DNA of 64,000 nucleotides from Melioribacteraceae bacterium (GTDB lineage: Bacteria > Bacteroidota > Ignavibacteria > Ignavibacteriales > Melioribacteraceae), in the NCBI GenBank assembly GCA_015493615.1, contig WGCV01000002.1:122019-186018 (forward strand), read 5' to 3'. The notes beneath the pieces are model-generated. The model did not search any database. It worked only from the letters and a program-made list of their open reading frames with translations, and had not been told where the DNA came from. A program made the translations under genes and the position numbers. Shown one piece after another: positions 10,501 through 20,423 of the stretch (positions are counted from its first letter, which is position 1; every line of letters begins with the position of its first letter).

Positions 10501-13129
10501 CGAATGCGGATAAATCAAACGGAGCCGGATGCATATCTTCAGCCGTAGTAAACGACCAAACAGGCCCGGGTGTGTAGCTTCCGTCTGAAGCATACTCAAC
10601 TACTCTCCAATAAATTGTCGAGCTGCCGGGTAATCCGTCTTCAGGAGTAATATTGGAAATAACGGTTGTATCGGCAGAGCCGTCAAAAACGACTGCGGAA
10701 GAATCCATATTTTCAACCGCTACTTCATCTCCGTTACTTGCATAAAGAACATTAAAGAAAGTTGCGGTCGGATTTTCCCAAGAAATTACTTGATCCAAAG
10801 GTACGTCTGTGGCTCCGTCTTCCGGTATCGGATTTGTCGGATTTCCAGGACCTTCAACATAATAATCTATCGTGATATCATCAACACCGGTTCCGTAGGA
10901 AGAATAAGATCCGTCGTTTACGTCTCTCCAGCGGAACATTACGGTTTGACCAACGTAATCAGCTAATACATCGGTAACCAAATGATATTCAGAATCGTGT
11001 GACGCTTGTGAAAGAGTATCCAAACCGGTCCAAGTCATTCCGGCGTCGGCTGATATTTCAAAGAATGTCGTATCATGTCCGGCAATTTGAACGCCCTTAG
11101 TTGAAATGTCGTCATCTTTCCAATAGAAACTGATATACATTGTTTCCGTTGCATCCAAAGTTATTGCCGGGGTAATTAAATCAGCTTCGCCGTCATGACT
11201 GAAACTAACTCTTGCACAGTACTCGCCGGTATGTGTTTCCGTTCCCAGTGACCAATAACCGTCAGGATTGCTCCAGCCTATTGGCGGGAACTGACCCGAT
11301 TCAAATCCTTCCGTGTAAGGGAATGTTGTTACCGTATAAGGATTAACTGTCATAACTCCCGAAACATTAGTGGTTCCGTCCCAGAAACCGCCGCCGCCGG
11401 CGCTGTAACCGCCGTAAGTGTAGGGACCGCCGTTATAGCGATAACGAAACGCATAATAATATGTTCCCGCGGGTAAATCAACAACCTTTCCGAACATATA
11501 TTCATCGTTGTTGCCGGTGGGACCGAATTCATTATATTGAGCTTCTTCCCATTGACTATCATCCCAAGTCGCAGGGTCGCTGTCTGTGTCTGAAAGTCCT
11601 ATCCAGCTTTCAATTCCCGCTCCCTGTCCTTCGCCTTCGGTTACGCCTGAAACATATACCTGAGAATAAACCGAAATGCTGTCTCCTTGCGTAATATCAA
11701 GCGTTGGAGGCCATTGCAAGTTACACCAATCAACCGTCGAAGTGCTCACATAAACCGGCGGAAGTATAACCTGATCTAAATACTGACTTGTTCCGTATTT
11801 AGAATTTGCAACAAATTTAACTCTGAATGACGTTGAATTTGTGTCCGTTACATAATCGGCAACATCAAACTGATAGTAATGCCAATAATAATCCTGAACT
11901 AAAATCGAATCTACTTTTACCCAGTTCGTATCGGTAGTAACGTAAACATCCATCCAATCCGTACCCGAAGATGACGGATGAGCATAAAAGAATCCGAACC
12001 AGTCATTGTAATTTTGAGTTAAATCCAATTTAGGAGTTATCAATTCTGCAGCCGAACCTGTAGATGCGCTGTAAGAATTGTACTTGGCTACATAGTCGCC
12101 GTCGTACGCCGAAGAAAATGCATACTTATCCCAATTATATGAACCGTCTAAAATATTAGCGTTCCAATCGGTTGGCGGGAAAGTGCCTTCAAAGCTTTCC
12201 ACATACATACCGGTTGCATCGTAAGCGGAGCCTTGCGCCGTAATGGTATCAGCTCCACCGTTAGATTCAAAAATTAGCGATGCGGTAAAATCGCCTGCTT
12301 CAGTAGGCATAAAATCCACAGCAAATGTATCGGCTGCGCCGGGTCCTAAAGTAACGGTTTCGTCAAAATCGGTTGAGAAAGGAGTTCCTTCAAAACCGGA
12401 GACGCTCGAAAATGTCAAATCTCCGCCGCCAGTATTGGAAACGATAAATACATTCCCTGTAGTTGCGGTATCGCCGACAGCAACAATTCCGAAATTAACC
12501 GAGGTATAGTTAAGAGACAAAATAGGATCTGCGGGAGGTTCGTCAACTACAACATCGTCAATATACCATTCATCTGCATAATCTCCTGTATAAAGAAAAG
12601 CAATATGAACAGTACTGCCTGCATAAGCGGTAAGGTCCAAAGATACTTGTTCCCAAGAGGAAGTTCCTATTCCGGTATATAAAGTATCCCAGGAAACAAA
12701 ATTATCAGCAGAAATTAAAACGCCATGAAAATCAGCATATGAAGAATATTTCTCATACTGCCAAAATGTTAACATAGGCGCTGTAGCCCCGGTTAAATCA
12801 ATGGCGGGTGTGATTAGAGAGTCGGTTTCGGCTCCTGAAATATTATCATCATTATGATAAGCCGAATATGTACCCGAATGAGCTTGTAGATCGGTTTGCT
12901 GCCAAAGAGCTTCCATTCCTATATTGTTCCACCCATCCGGCGGAAATGTTCCTTCAAATCCCTCTTCAAAATATGCGTCTTTCGAATCTCTACGGACAAC
13001 TTTAGTAGAGTGTTTCATTGCATACTTTTTCAGGGAGATTTTTGATTCGTCTTTCTTATCAGCGGCAAATAATGTAACAGCCGACATAAAGAAAGCGATA
13101 GTTAAAAACAATGAGAAAAACTTTCTCAT
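7559..13129 (-). CDS. Giant secreted multidomain protein with T9SS C-terminal sorting domain
   Basis: An 1856-residue exported protein. It has a signal peptide (about 1-22) and repeated cleaved-adhesin (choice-of-anchor J) jelly-roll modules, each opened by an FE-G-FPP-W type segment near residues 54, 310, 605, 895, 1180 and 1330. A choice-of-anchor D/HYDIN-like domain lies at about 200-300, and fibronectin III-like stretches near 745-860 and 1110-1170. The C-terminal type IX sorting domain (about last 80 residues) contains LKQNYPNPFNPTTKI and ends MYIYRIKAGNFVSIKKMMLLK in two pieces. This architecture points to a surface-attached or released adhesin or carbohydrate/protein-binding protein; no catalytic domain was recognised. 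A strong Shine-Dalgarno (AGGAGG) precedes the ATG. It is encoded alone. Confidence 0.85.
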   Translation of the reverse strand: MRKFFSLFLTIAFFMSAVTLFAADKKDESKISLKKYAMKHSTKVVRRDSKDAYFEEGFEGTFPPDGWNNIGMEALWQQTDLQAHSGTYSAYHNDDNISGAETDSLITPAIDLTGATAPMLTFWQYEKYSSYADFHGVLISADNFVSWDTLYTGIGTSSWEQVSLDLTAYAGSTVHIAFLYTGDYADEWYIDDVVVDEPPADPILSLNYTSVNFGIVAVGDTATTGNVFIVSNTGGGDLTFSSVSGFEGTPFSTDFDETVTLGPGAADTFAVDFMPTEAGDFTASLIFESNGGADTITAQGSAYDATGMYVESFEGTFPPTDWNANILDGSYNWDKYAFSSAYDGDYVAKYNSYSASTGSAAELITPKLDLTQNYNDWFGFFYAHPSSSGTDWMDVYVTTDTNWVKVDSILVQDYYWHYYQFDVADYVTDTNSTSFRVKFVANSKYGTSQYLDQVILPPVYVSTSTVDWCNLQWPPTLDITQGDSISVYSQVYVSGVTEGEGQGAGIESWIGLSDTDSDPATWDDSQWEEAQYNEFGPTGNNDEYMFGKVVDLPAGTYYYAFRYRYNGGPYTYGGYSAGGGGFWDGTTNVSGVMTVNPYTVTTFPYTEGFESGQFPPIGWSNPDGYWSLGTETHTGEYCARVSFSHDGEADLITPAITLDATETMYISFYWKDDDISTKGVQIAGHDTTFFEISADAGMTWTGLDTLSQASHDSEYHLVTDVLADYVGQTVMFRWRDVNDGSYSSYGTGVDDITIDYYVEGPGNPTNPIPEDGATDVPLDQVISWENPTATFFNVLYASNGDEVAVENMDSSAVVFDGSADTTVISNITPEDGLPGSSTIYWRVVEYASDGSYTPGPVWSFTTAEDMHPAPFDLSAFGKIGKVDLAWNFIPPTEPGSYQEGFETGDIPEGAAVVDGDGDGHNWAVWDLFVHTGMYALASFSYDNNSGPLTPDNWIISPAIDLGDTPELTFYMGASDSNWYQEHFELRVSTVSQDTSTFTDVLLDETLGTDAAGKFAMYTVDLSAYANQTVYLAWEHNRVTDQFNITLDDIKVTGIAGGKTLNFTFEDPKQASQFVITHNNNNTLPLKKTSKESSTSFKERVDKYVATHKGSIDLPKSLTNFNIYRNDNLVGTSDTTAFTDMDFPAYNQSYSYYVTAMFDDGVESSPSNTADAYVLDPSQVIFFNDFEQGDLPPYYTVVDANNDGYTWEAYEGLAESGNYSMSIRWNSDEAMDDWAYIGPISMHPGDQDYYLNFGYRAASSLWTENMAVYLTDGIDSSKTIVQTLFDSTGIGNTEYTHFGVNFQPPAEGEYYIAFHGYSAADMYRLAVDDILLMGDGELIQPVDSSIVFSDDFENGLGKWQILSGWGLTETTSFSPTHSFTESPNGNYPDNAILIANMLNPMDFSQAKDATLEFMTKYQIEEGFDYMYVDIHYDGISGWRTVTQFTGAQPDWTPISVPLGGFVGKTGVKLRFRFVSDAGLNMDGIYVDDVVVRISTEDNSAPLVSSPCPVMYQGTIGDYPIEADITDISGVASAVVAWATGPNVEPNIATPDSVSGSHYYFHIPAQEPGTMVGYEFIAADSVGNVDTVGCDNDYDAFMYIAGNYMFYDDAEVTFVTAFTNGQGAAMRMTIPEGKKTRLVTSLIRNYTDSGRPNGDMLVHVWDDNGGVPGSDLITPFVMAPAATISHPYRPTVVDLRDYDSELSALQGDFWIGFTVPGSDSVWVTLGRSLSDTRSYVYDGASAWSMSDREFQFRAITGVFEPVGVNDESGIPNKFELKQNYPNPFNPTTKIKYALPKDEFVTLKVYNSLGQEVTTLVNQNVSAGYHTINFDASNLASGMYIYRIKAGNFVSIKKMMLLK

Positions 13130-13283
13130 AAGACCTCCTGTTTAGTTAATGAAATAATGTTTTGAAACATTTATAATTGTAAAAACTAACTAACAGTATA
13201 ACGTACTTCCTAGTGAATGATTCTTAAATGAAAATCCCTAACCTTTCATTTCAATTTTTTAATATAATAATATTTCTGAAAAT

Positions 13284-15029
13284 TTACTTTAACAAAATCA
13301 TTTTCTTTACCGAAACCAAATTTCCGTAAGTCAATCTGTAGAAATAGATTCCGCTCGGTAAAGCTCTTTCAATTTCATTCGGATTAAATTTCACTGAATA
13401 ACTTCCCGCCGATAATTCCTTATTAATAAGCGTCGTAATTTCTCTACCGAGAGCGTCGTAAACTTTTAACGAAACTTCGCCGTGTCCCGAATTGGGGATG
13501 GAAAAATTAATTGTCGTCGAAGAATTTCCCGAAGAATTCCCTTCCTTGTAAAACGGGTTGGGATAATTCTGCGAAAGTGAAAACTCTCTCGGCGCCGTTT
13601 CTCCGCCGCCGTTAACTCCAACTACACTGCTGACTAATTTAACATCTAACCAAGTAGTTTCGTTTGCCGAAACGTTAACGTTTGTAAATGTCTTTGTAAA
13701 AAAGCTGTCCGCCGAAACTTTAACCGTGTAACTTCCGGCATTAATCGGACGGCTGAATCTTCCCGTCGTATCAGAATATACTTCGGAGCCATCCGCATCA
13801 TGATTAACAATCTCTATCTTTGCGGCGATTGGTTTTCCCGTTAAAGAATCGGTAACCATTCCTTGAATTCCGTACAAAGATTGCTGCATGTAATTTAAGA
13901 AAGAACGGTAATTATATTCCCAATGAGGAAGCAAATCCGATGCGGGGAGCAATTTTGTATCGGAAAGTTCAATTGTAACCTCGCGGCAATGATGATAATA
14001 ATTCATATAGTCCTGACGCCCGCCGGAAATTGTGTACCAATCGTAGCCATCGGTAATGCCGTCGTTAAATCCCGACATATAACCGCTCGGACTGTAAGTC
14101 TGCGCAGTATCGGCGTATTCGTGTGAAACTACTTGGAACCATGCGTCGTCCGGATGACGCGCGTACCAAGTATCCCAAGGATAATTTACGACTTCCGCTC
14201 CGCCGTGAAAATTGGCGGACATAATAAAATTATTGGAATCGGCAAGATTCATCATATCAATTGTTTCCGGCTGATATTCCTCCCCGTCAGGATGCGGTCC
14301 ATCGTCGGGGTCGGGAAAATTACGATTCGGGTCAACAAAATTGGCGTTGTAACGCATCGCGCCCTGTACGCTGTTGTTGCCGCCGTGGTAAGTTCCGTCC
14401 GGATTTGCAAGCGGATTAATCCAAATTTCTAAGTTGTTCACTAAGTTACGCACGCGCGAATCTGAACGGTAATTCTGCAAAAGATAATCAATCAAATGAA
14501 GCATCAGAATATATCCCGTCGTCTCGTCGCCGTGCATTGTTGACGTATATAAAAATTGAGGTTCTGCTTCCCGTTTGTTTACGTTATCCGAAATCTTTAC
14601 AAACAAAATCGACCTTCCTTCTACAGTCGGTCCGACATTATATAACTTGCACAAGTTTGGATAGTCCGCTTGGAACTGCTCCATTATTTGAACATAAGCG
14701 TCGTAGGTGGGATAACTGTCCCAGTTCATAACGTCTTTGATATTATCCGAAGTTTTAATTCCCTTCGGAGTTTTATAGGGAACAACTTCGTAAGGAAGAT
14801 TAAATTTTAAAAAATTATTAAACTCTTTTTTATTCGCATAAGCAATTACTTCAAAACCGGTAATTTTATCTATCGATACCGCGCGGCTTAGTTCGGGAAT
14901 TTTTCTTAAATCATCGAGATGAATTTTTATTTCAATTACTCCTCGATCTTTGAATAAGGTTGATAAATCAGTGGAAAAAATATTAACTTGGAATGTTAAT
15001 AACAGAAAAAAGGTAAACAGTAATCTCAT
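13284..15029 (-). CDS. Secreted M14 zinc carboxypeptidase with T9SS sorting domain
   Basis: A 581-residue secreted metallopeptidase with a signal peptide (1-19) and an M14 carboxypeptidase domain (about 100-385). Zinc ligands are H166, E169 (HGDE) and H275 (NFHGG), and the catalytic glutamate is E354 (VTIELSD); NPDG (209) and DPNRNFP (233-239) are also typical. A carboxypeptidase regulatory-like beta domain (about 392-470) and a type IX sorting domain (about 495-581, with SLSQNYPNPF) follow. It removes C-terminal residues from peptides outside the cell. Its ATG lies only 16 bp from the divergent glycosyltransferase start, so the two promoters must overlap the opposite genes. AGGAG precedes the start. 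Confidence 0.9.
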   Translation of the reverse strand: MRLLFTFFLLLTFQVNIFSTDLSTLFKDRGVIEIKIHLDDLRKIPELSRAVSIDKITGFEVIAYANKKEFNNFLKFNLPYEVVPYKTPKGIKTSDNIKDVMNWDSYPTYDAYVQIMEQFQADYPNLCKLYNVGPTVEGRSILFVKISDNVNKREAEPQFLYTSTMHGDETTGYILMLHLIDYLLQNYRSDSRVRNLVNNLEIWINPLANPDGTYHGGNNSVQGAMRYNANFVDPNRNFPDPDDGPHPDGEEYQPETIDMMNLADSNNFIMSANFHGGAEVVNYPWDTWYARHPDDAWFQVVSHEYADTAQTYSPSGYMSGFNDGITDGYDWYTISGGRQDYMNYYHHCREVTIELSDTKLLPASDLLPHWEYNYRSFLNYMQQSLYGIQGMVTDSLTGKPIAAKIEIVNHDADGSEVYSDTTGRFSRPINAGSYTVKVSADSFFTKTFTNVNVSANETTWLDVKLVSSVVGVNGGGETAPREFSLSQNYPNPFYKEGNSSGNSSTTINFSIPNSGHGEVSLKVYDALGREITTLINKELSAGSYSVKFNPNEIERALPSGIYFYRLTYGNLVSVKKMILLK

Positions 15030-15045
15030 TTTACTCCTCGAAAAT

Positions 15046-16131
15046 ATGAATATAGCGCTTATTGTGATATCGTTTTTATTTCTATTTTTTTTAACAGTTC
15101 TTAATTTAATAATTTTTTATAAAAAACAAATCATATCGGACACAAATAATAAACTTCCTTTAGAAAAGATTTCCGTAGTAATCCCGTTTAAAAATGAAGC
15201 GGAAAACATTTCGTCATTAATGAACGCACTTTCAAAAATAAATTACCCGCATGATTTTTTTGAAATTATTCTTGTTGACGATAACTCAACCGACGCGACA
15301 TATCAGCTTTTATCCGATGCCGTCAAAGGAAAATCCAATTACAGATTGGTAAAAGCGATTGACAAAAAACTTCCCGCAAAAAAAGGCGCTCTAACAATTG
15401 GGATTGAAAATGCAAAGTATGATTTCGTTGCCTTAACCGACGGCGATTGCGCTCCCGAAAGCGACTGGTTGAAGAATATCTCCAAAGCTCTTGAAAACAA
15501 TGACGTCGTTTTCGGCGCGGCGCCGCTTGTTCCAAACAACTCTTTTGTTTCCCGCTTTGCCGCATACGAATCTCTGCGCTCTCAGATTATTAATCATCTT
15601 ACTTTATCGCTAGGAATACCGGTTTCCGCAACCGGAAGAAATTTTGCTTTTCGTAAAAGAGTTTTCGTCGAACTCGGAGGATACAATTCGACAATGGACA
15701 AACTTTCCGGAGATGATGATTTGCTGATTCGGGAAGCTTTTAGAAATAAGAAACGAATTGGTTTTATCGATACAAACGGAGGAAGAGTATTTTCAAAAAC
15801 CGTTTCAACATGGCAAGAATTCTTCCGCCAAAAGGCGAGACACGTTAGCACTTCGCATAATTATTTGTTGGGACAAAAAGCGTTTTTGGCTATCTGGTTT
15901 TTATCTAATATCGTGGTTACATATTCGTTCTTTCTCTCGTTCTATAATCCTTTATTCCTCTTCCCTATTCTGCTGAAACTCAGAATGGATATTTCTACTA
16001 TAGGTAAATACTCCGATTTTTCTTCCTCCAAGATAAAACTTCATGAGATATTTTTTTTCGAGCTTATTTATAATTTCATCATTGTAATTAATTTTTTCAA
16101 CTCGTTTTTTTATAAAGATAAATGGAAATAA
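15046..16131 (+). CDS. Family 2 glycosyltransferase, membrane-bound
   Basis: A 361-residue membrane glycosyltransferase. The ATG at 15046 (MNIALIVISFLFLFFL) is preferred because it opens directly with the N-terminal membrane helix; a longer frame from 14950 would overlap the divergent peptidase. A GT-A domain covers about 40-250, with the nucleotide-sugar site LVDDNSTD, the metal-binding DGD in LTDGDCAPESDW, and the acceptor-side segment SGDDDLLIREA plus a QKARH motif (QxxRW-like). C-terminal helices follow. It probably extends a lipid-linked or surface polysaccharide. The substrate cannot be told from sequence, and no other polysaccharide gene is nearby. Confidence 0.82.
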   Translation: MNIALIVISFLFLFFLTVLNLIIFYKKQIISDTNNKLPLEKISVVIPFKNEAENISSLMNALSKINYPHDFFEIILVDDNSTDATYQLLSDAVKGKSNYRLVKAIDKKLPAKKGALTIGIENAKYDFVALTDGDCAPESDWLKNISKALENNDVVFGAAPLVPNNSFVSRFAAYESLRSQIINHLTLSLGIPVSATGRNFAFRKRVFVELGGYNSTMDKLSGDDDLLIREAFRNKKRIGFIDTNGGRVFSKTVSTWQEFFRQKARHVSTSHNYLLGQKAFLAIWFLSNIVVTYSFFLSFYNPLFLFPILLKLRMDISTIGKYSDFSSSKIKLHEIFFFELIYNFIIVINFFNSFFYKDKWK

Positions 16132-16180
16132 AAATTTTCTTATCTTTTAATTTTTAAAATTATAATTTGAAAAGGCGCGT

Positions 16181-16579
16181 ATGACTGATAAAGAATTGAT
16201 AGAAATTGCAGTAAAATCCAAAGACCGCTCCCTTGCCGATTACTCCCACTTCCGCGTCGGCGCCGCTATTGTTACCGATGAAGGGAAAGTCTATCACGGA
16301 GCTAACATCGAGAACGCTTCCTACTCTTTAACAATGTGCGCAGAAAGAACCGCAATATTTACCGCTTTGGTCGAAGGCGAAAGAAATTTCAAAACGATTG
16401 CGATAGCTTCCGATTCAAAAAGTTTTATCTCGCCTTGCGGAGCTTGCCGGCAAGTTCTTTACGAACATTGTGGAGAAGACTTGGATGTCATTATGACCAA
16501 CTCCGCCGGCGATTATAAAAAAGTTAAAATAAAAGATTTACTCCCCTTTGGATTTTCAGATAAGGATTTAAACAAATGA
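16181..16579 (+). CDS. cdd: Cytidine deaminase
   Basis: A 132-residue homotetrameric-type cytidine deaminase that converts cytidine and deoxycytidine to uridine and deoxyuridine. The zinc site is complete: CAE (in [10 protein letters not shown]) supplies the first cysteine and catalytic glutamate, and PCGACRQ supplies the other two cysteines. The N-terminal [12 protein letters not shown] segment and NIENASYS substrate loop are typical. It is the first gene of a four-gene salvage operon and overlaps thymidine kinase by 4 bp. Confidence 0.95.
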   Translation: MTDKELIEIAVKSKDRSLADYSHFRVGAAIVTDEGKVYHGANIENASYSLTMCAERTAIFTALVEGERNFKTIAIASDSKSFISPCGACRQVLYEHCGEDLDVIMTNSAGDYKKVKIKDLLPFGFSDKDLNK

Positions 16580-17163
16580 TAACAAACGCTCCTCACCCGA
16601 CTCCGGTAAATATCGGTTGGATTGAAGTTATTGCCGGATGTATGTTCAGCGGAAAAACGGAAGAACTAATACGCAGATTAAAAAGAGCAAAAATTGCGAA
16701 GCAAAAAGTTAAAATATTTAAGCCTCGCATCGATAACAGATACTCGGAATATGAAATTGTTTCGCACTCCGAACAGGCAATGGAGGCGATTATCGTTGAC
16801 AGCCCGGAAGAAATTCTCGAACAATCGGAAGACGCTGATGTAGTCGGCATTGACGAAGGTCAGTTTTTCAGCAACGATTTGGTCGAAGTTTGCAACGAAC
16901 TTGCAAATAAAGGAAAACGGGTTATCGTTGCAGGTTTGGACCAAGACTACAGAGGAATCCCTTTCGAACCTATTCCGCAACTCCTTGCGGTTTCCGAATA
17001 CATTACAAAAACATTGGCTATCTGTGTCGTTTGCGGAAATCCCGCTGACAAAACTCAGCGCATTGTTAAATCGAAAGACAGAGTTTTAGTCGGCTCCACC
17101 GGTGCGTACGAAGCCCGATGCAGAAACTGCCATTACATTCCGGAGGAAACCGCCGATGTTTGA
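16576..17163 (+). CDS. tdk: Thymidine kinase (type II)
   Basis: A 195-residue tetrameric thymidine kinase. It has a P-loop ([16 protein letters not shown], about 15-30), DEGQF catalytic segment, [11 protein letters not shown] lasso region, and zinc cysteines in CVVCG and CRNC near the C-terminus. It phosphorylates thymidine to dTMP. It overlaps cdd by 4 bp and nupC by 8 bp, so the operon is probably translationally coupled. Confidence 0.95.
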   Translation: MITNAPHPTPVNIGWIEVIAGCMFSGKTEELIRRLKRAKIAKQKVKIFKPRIDNRYSEYEIVSHSEQAMEAIIVDSPEEILEQSEDADVVGIDEGQFFSNDLVEVCNELANKGKRVIVAGLDQDYRGIPFEPIPQLLAVSEYITKTLAICVVCGNPADKTQRIVKSKDRVLVGSTGAYEARCRNCHYIPEETADV

Positions 17164-18511
17164 ATCTATTATCAGAGGAATAATCGGTTTGATTCTTTTG
17201 CTTGGGATAGCGTATGTTTTTTCCAACAACAAAAGGAAGATTAACTATAGACTTGTAATAAACGGTTTACTTCTTCAATTTGTGCTCGCCGTTTTTGTCC
17301 TAAAAGGAGAAGCGATGGCGCATTTTTGGGCGCCGCTCGGCTGGATTAAACTTTCCTTCTCTTGGGTTAGCAAATTTTTTGTTTTGATTCTTAATTTCAC
17401 TACGGAAGGTTCAAAATTTATTTTCGGCGATTTAGCTTTATCGCCCGGCGCGCCGGGAAGTTTGGGAATGTTCTTTGCCTTTCAGGTATTGCCTATAATT
17501 ATTTTCTTTGCGACTCTAATGGCTGTTCTTTACTATCTCGGAATAATGCAGAAAATTGTTCAGGCGATGGCTTGGGTAATGGCAAAGATTCTCGGCTCCA
17601 GCGGGGCGGAATCCCTTTCGTGCACAGCTAATATTTTTGTCGGGCAAACCGAAGCGCCTCTTGTCGTAAAACCCTTTATTAAAGATATGACAAACAGCGA
17701 ACTCCTTACAATCATGACAGGCGGAATGGCTACGATTGCCGGAAGCGTAATGGGAGCTTATATTCAAATACTCGGATATTCCTACTCGCAGACATTGGGA
17801 ATACCGCTGCACGACGCGCAAGTTTTATTTGCGACCCAATTATTGTCCGCAAGCGTTATGGCCGCGCCTGCCGCGATAGTCGTTTCAAAAATAATTTACC
17901 CTGAAACTAAAACTCCCGTAACCGAAGGCGAGGTAAGAATTGAAGTCGAGAAAAAAGAATCGAACGTGATTGAAGCCGCCGCCGCGGGAGCTTCGGAAGG
18001 ATTACAGCTTGCATTGAATGTAGCTGCAATGTTAATCGCCTTTATCGCTCTTATTGCTTTACTGAACTATGTATTGGTTTGGACGGGCAATATTATCGGA
18101 GTAAACGAGTATTTAAAATCTGAATTCGGCAAACCCCTTAATTTACAGCTCATTCTGGGATTAATACTCCGCTACCTTGCTTACGGCATAGGCGTCCCTT
18201 GGGCTGACGCGCTTAATTTTGGAAGTCTGCTCGGGACAAAGATTGTAATAAACGAATTTATTGCCTATACCGATTTATCCCATTTAATCGCGGCAAAAAC
18301 AATACTTAATCAAAAAACAATTATCATGGCTACTTACGCACTCTGCGGTTTTGCAAACTTCAGCTCAATAGCGATACAAATTGGCGGACTCTCCCCTCTC
18401 GCTCCCAAACGAAGAGGCGATCTTTCCAAATTGGGATTGCGCGCAGTGCTCGGAGGCGTGTTGGCTACTTTAATGACGGCAACTTTAGCGGGAATATTCT
18501 TTAGTGGTTAA
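17156..18511 (+). CDS. nupC: NupC-type concentrative nucleoside transporter
   Basis: A 451-residue polytopic membrane protein of the CNT family, importing nucleosides with H+ or Na+. The ATG at 17156 is chosen because GGAGG lies 8-12 bp upstream inside tdk and the product then begins with the first helix ([17 protein letters not shown]). The conserved segments [12 protein letters not shown] and [16 protein letters not shown] are present, as is the C-terminal [20 protein letters not shown]. It sits between tdk and purine nucleoside phosphorylase, overlapping each by 8 bp. Confidence 0.93.
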   Translation: MFESIIRGIIGLILLLGIAYVFSNNKRKINYRLVINGLLLQFVLAVFVLKGEAMAHFWAPLGWIKLSFSWVSKFFVLILNFTTEGSKFIFGDLALSPGAPGSLGMFFAFQVLPIIIFFATLMAVLYYLGIMQKIVQAMAWVMAKILGSSGAESLSCTANIFVGQTEAPLVVKPFIKDMTNSELLTIMTGGMATIAGSVMGAYIQILGYSYSQTLGIPLHDAQVLFATQLLSASVMAAPAAIVVSKIIYPETKTPVTEGEVRIEVEKKESNVIEAAAAGASEGLQLALNVAAMLIAFIALIALLNYVLVWTGNIIGVNEYLKSEFGKPLNLQLILGLILRYLAYGIGVPWADALNFGSLLGTKIVINEFIAYTDLSHLIAAKTILNQKTIIMATYALCGFANFSSIAIQIGGLSPLAPKRRGDLSKLGLRAVLGGVLATLMTATLAGIFFSG

Positions 18512-19331
18512 TTTAAAAGAGAAATACAAAGATTTAATATCGGAAGCGAAATCAGCCGCGCCTTTTAGAACAAATACAGCTTTTGTACTCGGAAGCGGAC
18601 TTGGTGATTTTGCAGAGACTGTAACAAAAATTAAGTCAATCCCGACGGCAGAACTTCCCGGCTATCCGGTTTCAACTGTCGAGGGACATAAGGGCTTTAT
18701 TCATTTTTGCGAATACAACAAAAAACGCTTTATTCTGTTTCAGGGCAGAATTCATCTTTACGAAGGCTATGATTTAAGTCAGTCTTTAATTCCAGCGCTT
18801 CTCGCCAAAGAGCTTGGAGTGGAAAACATTCTTCTTTCCAATGCAGCCGGAGGAGTCGCGGATAACCTTCGCCCCGGTGATTTAATGCTGATATCCGCGT
18901 TTAACACGATAAACATTAAGAAAGAAATGGCTACCGTGTTTGGAGTCGCATCCGCCGAAGAGAAGGAAAATATCCGTTTTAACTTTCCCTCAAAGTTTAT
19001 TCACCAAAAATTAATCGAAGCGGCTCTCGAAGAAGAAGTTTATCTCAAAGAAGGAATTTACTGGTACAACAAAGGTCCCAGCTATGAAACTCCGGCTGAG
19101 ATTCAAATGGTTAAGAACTTCGGAGTTGCCGCTGTAGGTATGTCAACCGCTCACGAGGCGTTGTACGCCGCAATACTCGGAATGAAAGTCGGAGCGTTTT
19201 CATTAATTACAAATTACGCCGCCGGAATTTCCCCCGTTAAACTTTCACATCAAGAAGTTATTGAAACCGCCGAAGCTGTAAAACCCAAATTAGAAAAACT
19301 GATAAAAAGATTTATCGAATTAACAATATAA
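18504..19331 (+). CDS. punA: Purine nucleoside phosphorylase (trimeric type)
   Basis: A 275-residue phosphorylase of the PNP/MTAP family. It cleaves purine nucleosides with phosphate to free base and ribose-1-phosphate. Motifs: LGSGLGDFAE (phosphate loop), EGHKG, SNAAGGV, a base-binding YETPAEI segment and GMSTAHEALYA. It starts at GTG 18504, inside the end of nupC. It ends the salvage operon; a repeat-family C element (19334-19464) follows directly. Confidence 0.92.
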   Translation: MVNLKEKYKDLISEAKSAAPFRTNTAFVLGSGLGDFAETVTKIKSIPTAELPGYPVSTVEGHKGFIHFCEYNKKRFILFQGRIHLYEGYDLSQSLIPALLAKELGVENILLSNAAGGVADNLRPGDLMLISAFNTINIKKEMATVFGVASAEEKENIRFNFPSKFIHQKLIEAALEEEVYLKEGIYWYNKGPSYETPAEIQMVKNFGVAAVGMSTAHEALYAAILGMKVGAFSLITNYAAGISPVKLSHQEVIETAEAVKPKLEKLIKRFIELTI

Positions 19332-19333
19332 TT

Positions 19334-19464
19334 TGTAGCACAGTCCGCCTTAGGCGGAGATTAGTTCCCCCGCATTTTTTGGCGAGGGAACGGTCAATCT
19401 GTGAACGCTAATCTTTGCTTTTTCCTTCTCAGATTGCCCGCTTCGCTAAGCAATCTGAGCTACA
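19334..19464. repeat. Repeat C copy 1 (RAYT-associated, TIR type)
   Basis: A 131-bp repeat beginning TGTAGCACAG and ending CTGAGCTACA, so the outer six bases are inverted (TGTAGC/GCTACA). Inside are three palindromic parts: TCCGCCTTAGGCGGA, a hairpin around TTCCCCCGCA...GAGGGAAC, and CAGATTG...CAATCTG. Three more copies lie on the other side of the transposase gene. Confidence 0.85.
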
Positions 19465-19491
19465 TCGTTTGATAAATTATTTCAAAAACCC

Positions 19492-20085
19492 TCAAAAATA
19501 TTTATAATAATTACCTTTCCATTTCTTTGCATCTTCAACCAGTTCTGCCTTGACCGGATTATTCAAAATATAATTAACAATTTTGAGCATTTCCTTATTA
19601 CTTCTGACGATGTGATCAAAACTTTCCGATTGCCAAAACGAACCATTCATTCCTAATATTTTATTTGCTTGATAACCTGATACTCTCTTTATTGTTTGCA
19701 TTATTTTGCTCAATGGTTTTGACCCCTCAAGCAATTTTATTAAAACATGAACATGATTCGGCATAATTGAAAAACAAATCAACTCAAAATCTTTACTATC
19801 ATACTTATGAAGTTGAGCTGAAACTAAATCCATAACTACCGGATTTTGAAGATATTTTAATTTCCCTTCATGAAGAATTTCATCATACTTGCTTATATAA
19901 GACATGCCATTATTGATTTCTCTGTTATTGTTTGATCTCATTTTTAAGCTATTATGCCAATGAAAGTATTCCTTTAATTTATTCTCAGGGATACTTCCTT
20001 TTAACCGAAATGTAATAAAGTAAGTAGAATTTGGAATGTAAATGTGAGGTAAGTTCCTCCTATGAATTTGTACACCGTTTTCCAA
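19492..20085 (-). mobile_element. RAYT: REP-associated tyrosine transposase gene (IS200-like)
   Basis: A 197-residue protein of the TnpA_REP/Y1 transposase family. The metal-binding HUH motif is in MPNHVHVLIKL (residues about 107-117). FWQSESFDHIVRS and YILNNPVKAELV, with the presumed nucleophile tyrosine, mark the RAYT subgroup. The protein looks intact. RAYTs are usually single-copy domesticated transposases that recognise nearby REP palindromes. Here it is flanked by one copy of repeat C on one side and three on the other, exactly the REPtron layout. Confidence 0.9.
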
Positions 20086-20117
20086 AACACCCCCATTTTA
20101 ATTTATCAAAACATAAC

Positions 20118-20234
20118 GTAGCACAGATTGATTAGTTCCCCCGCATATTTTTGCGGGGGGACGGTCAATCTGTGAACGCTAATTTTTGCTTTTTCCTTCT
20201 CAGATTGCCCGCTCCGCTAAGCAATCTGAGCTAC
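20118..20234. repeat. Repeat C copy 2 (lacks the TCCGCC...GGCGGA palindrome)
   Basis: Starts GTAGCACAG and ends GCTACA like copy 1, but is shorter because the inner TCCGCCTTAGGCGGA segment is absent. The CCCCGCATATTTTTGCGGGG hairpin is perfect here. It lies 32 bp upstream of the transposase start. Confidence 0.85.
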
Positions 20235-20264
20235 AAAATTTCTTAACATTTTTATATTTTAGCT

Positions 20265-20394
20265 TGTAGCACAGTCCGCCTTGGGCGGAGATTAGTTCCC
20301 TCGCATCTTTTTGCGGGGGGACGGTCAATCTGTGGATGCTAATCTTTGCTTTTCTTTCTCAGATTGCCCGCTCCGCTAAGCAATCTGAGCTACA
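20265..20394. repeat. Repeat C copy 3
   Basis: A 130-bp copy with TGTAGC/GCTACA ends. Both this copy and the preceding one are followed by the same ~30-bp linker (starting AAATTTCTTAACATT, up to TTTTAGCT), so the duplication unit here is repeat plus linker, about 160 bp in tandem. Confidence 0.85.
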
Positions 20395-20423
20395 AAATTT
20401 CTTAACATTTTTATATTTTAGCT

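Noticed and set aside
14950..15045. Longer N-terminus for the glycosyltransferase
   Set aside because: It would overlap the divergent peptidase's signal-peptide codons by 80 bp and put 32 polar residues before the natural membrane helix; ATG 15046 fits better.
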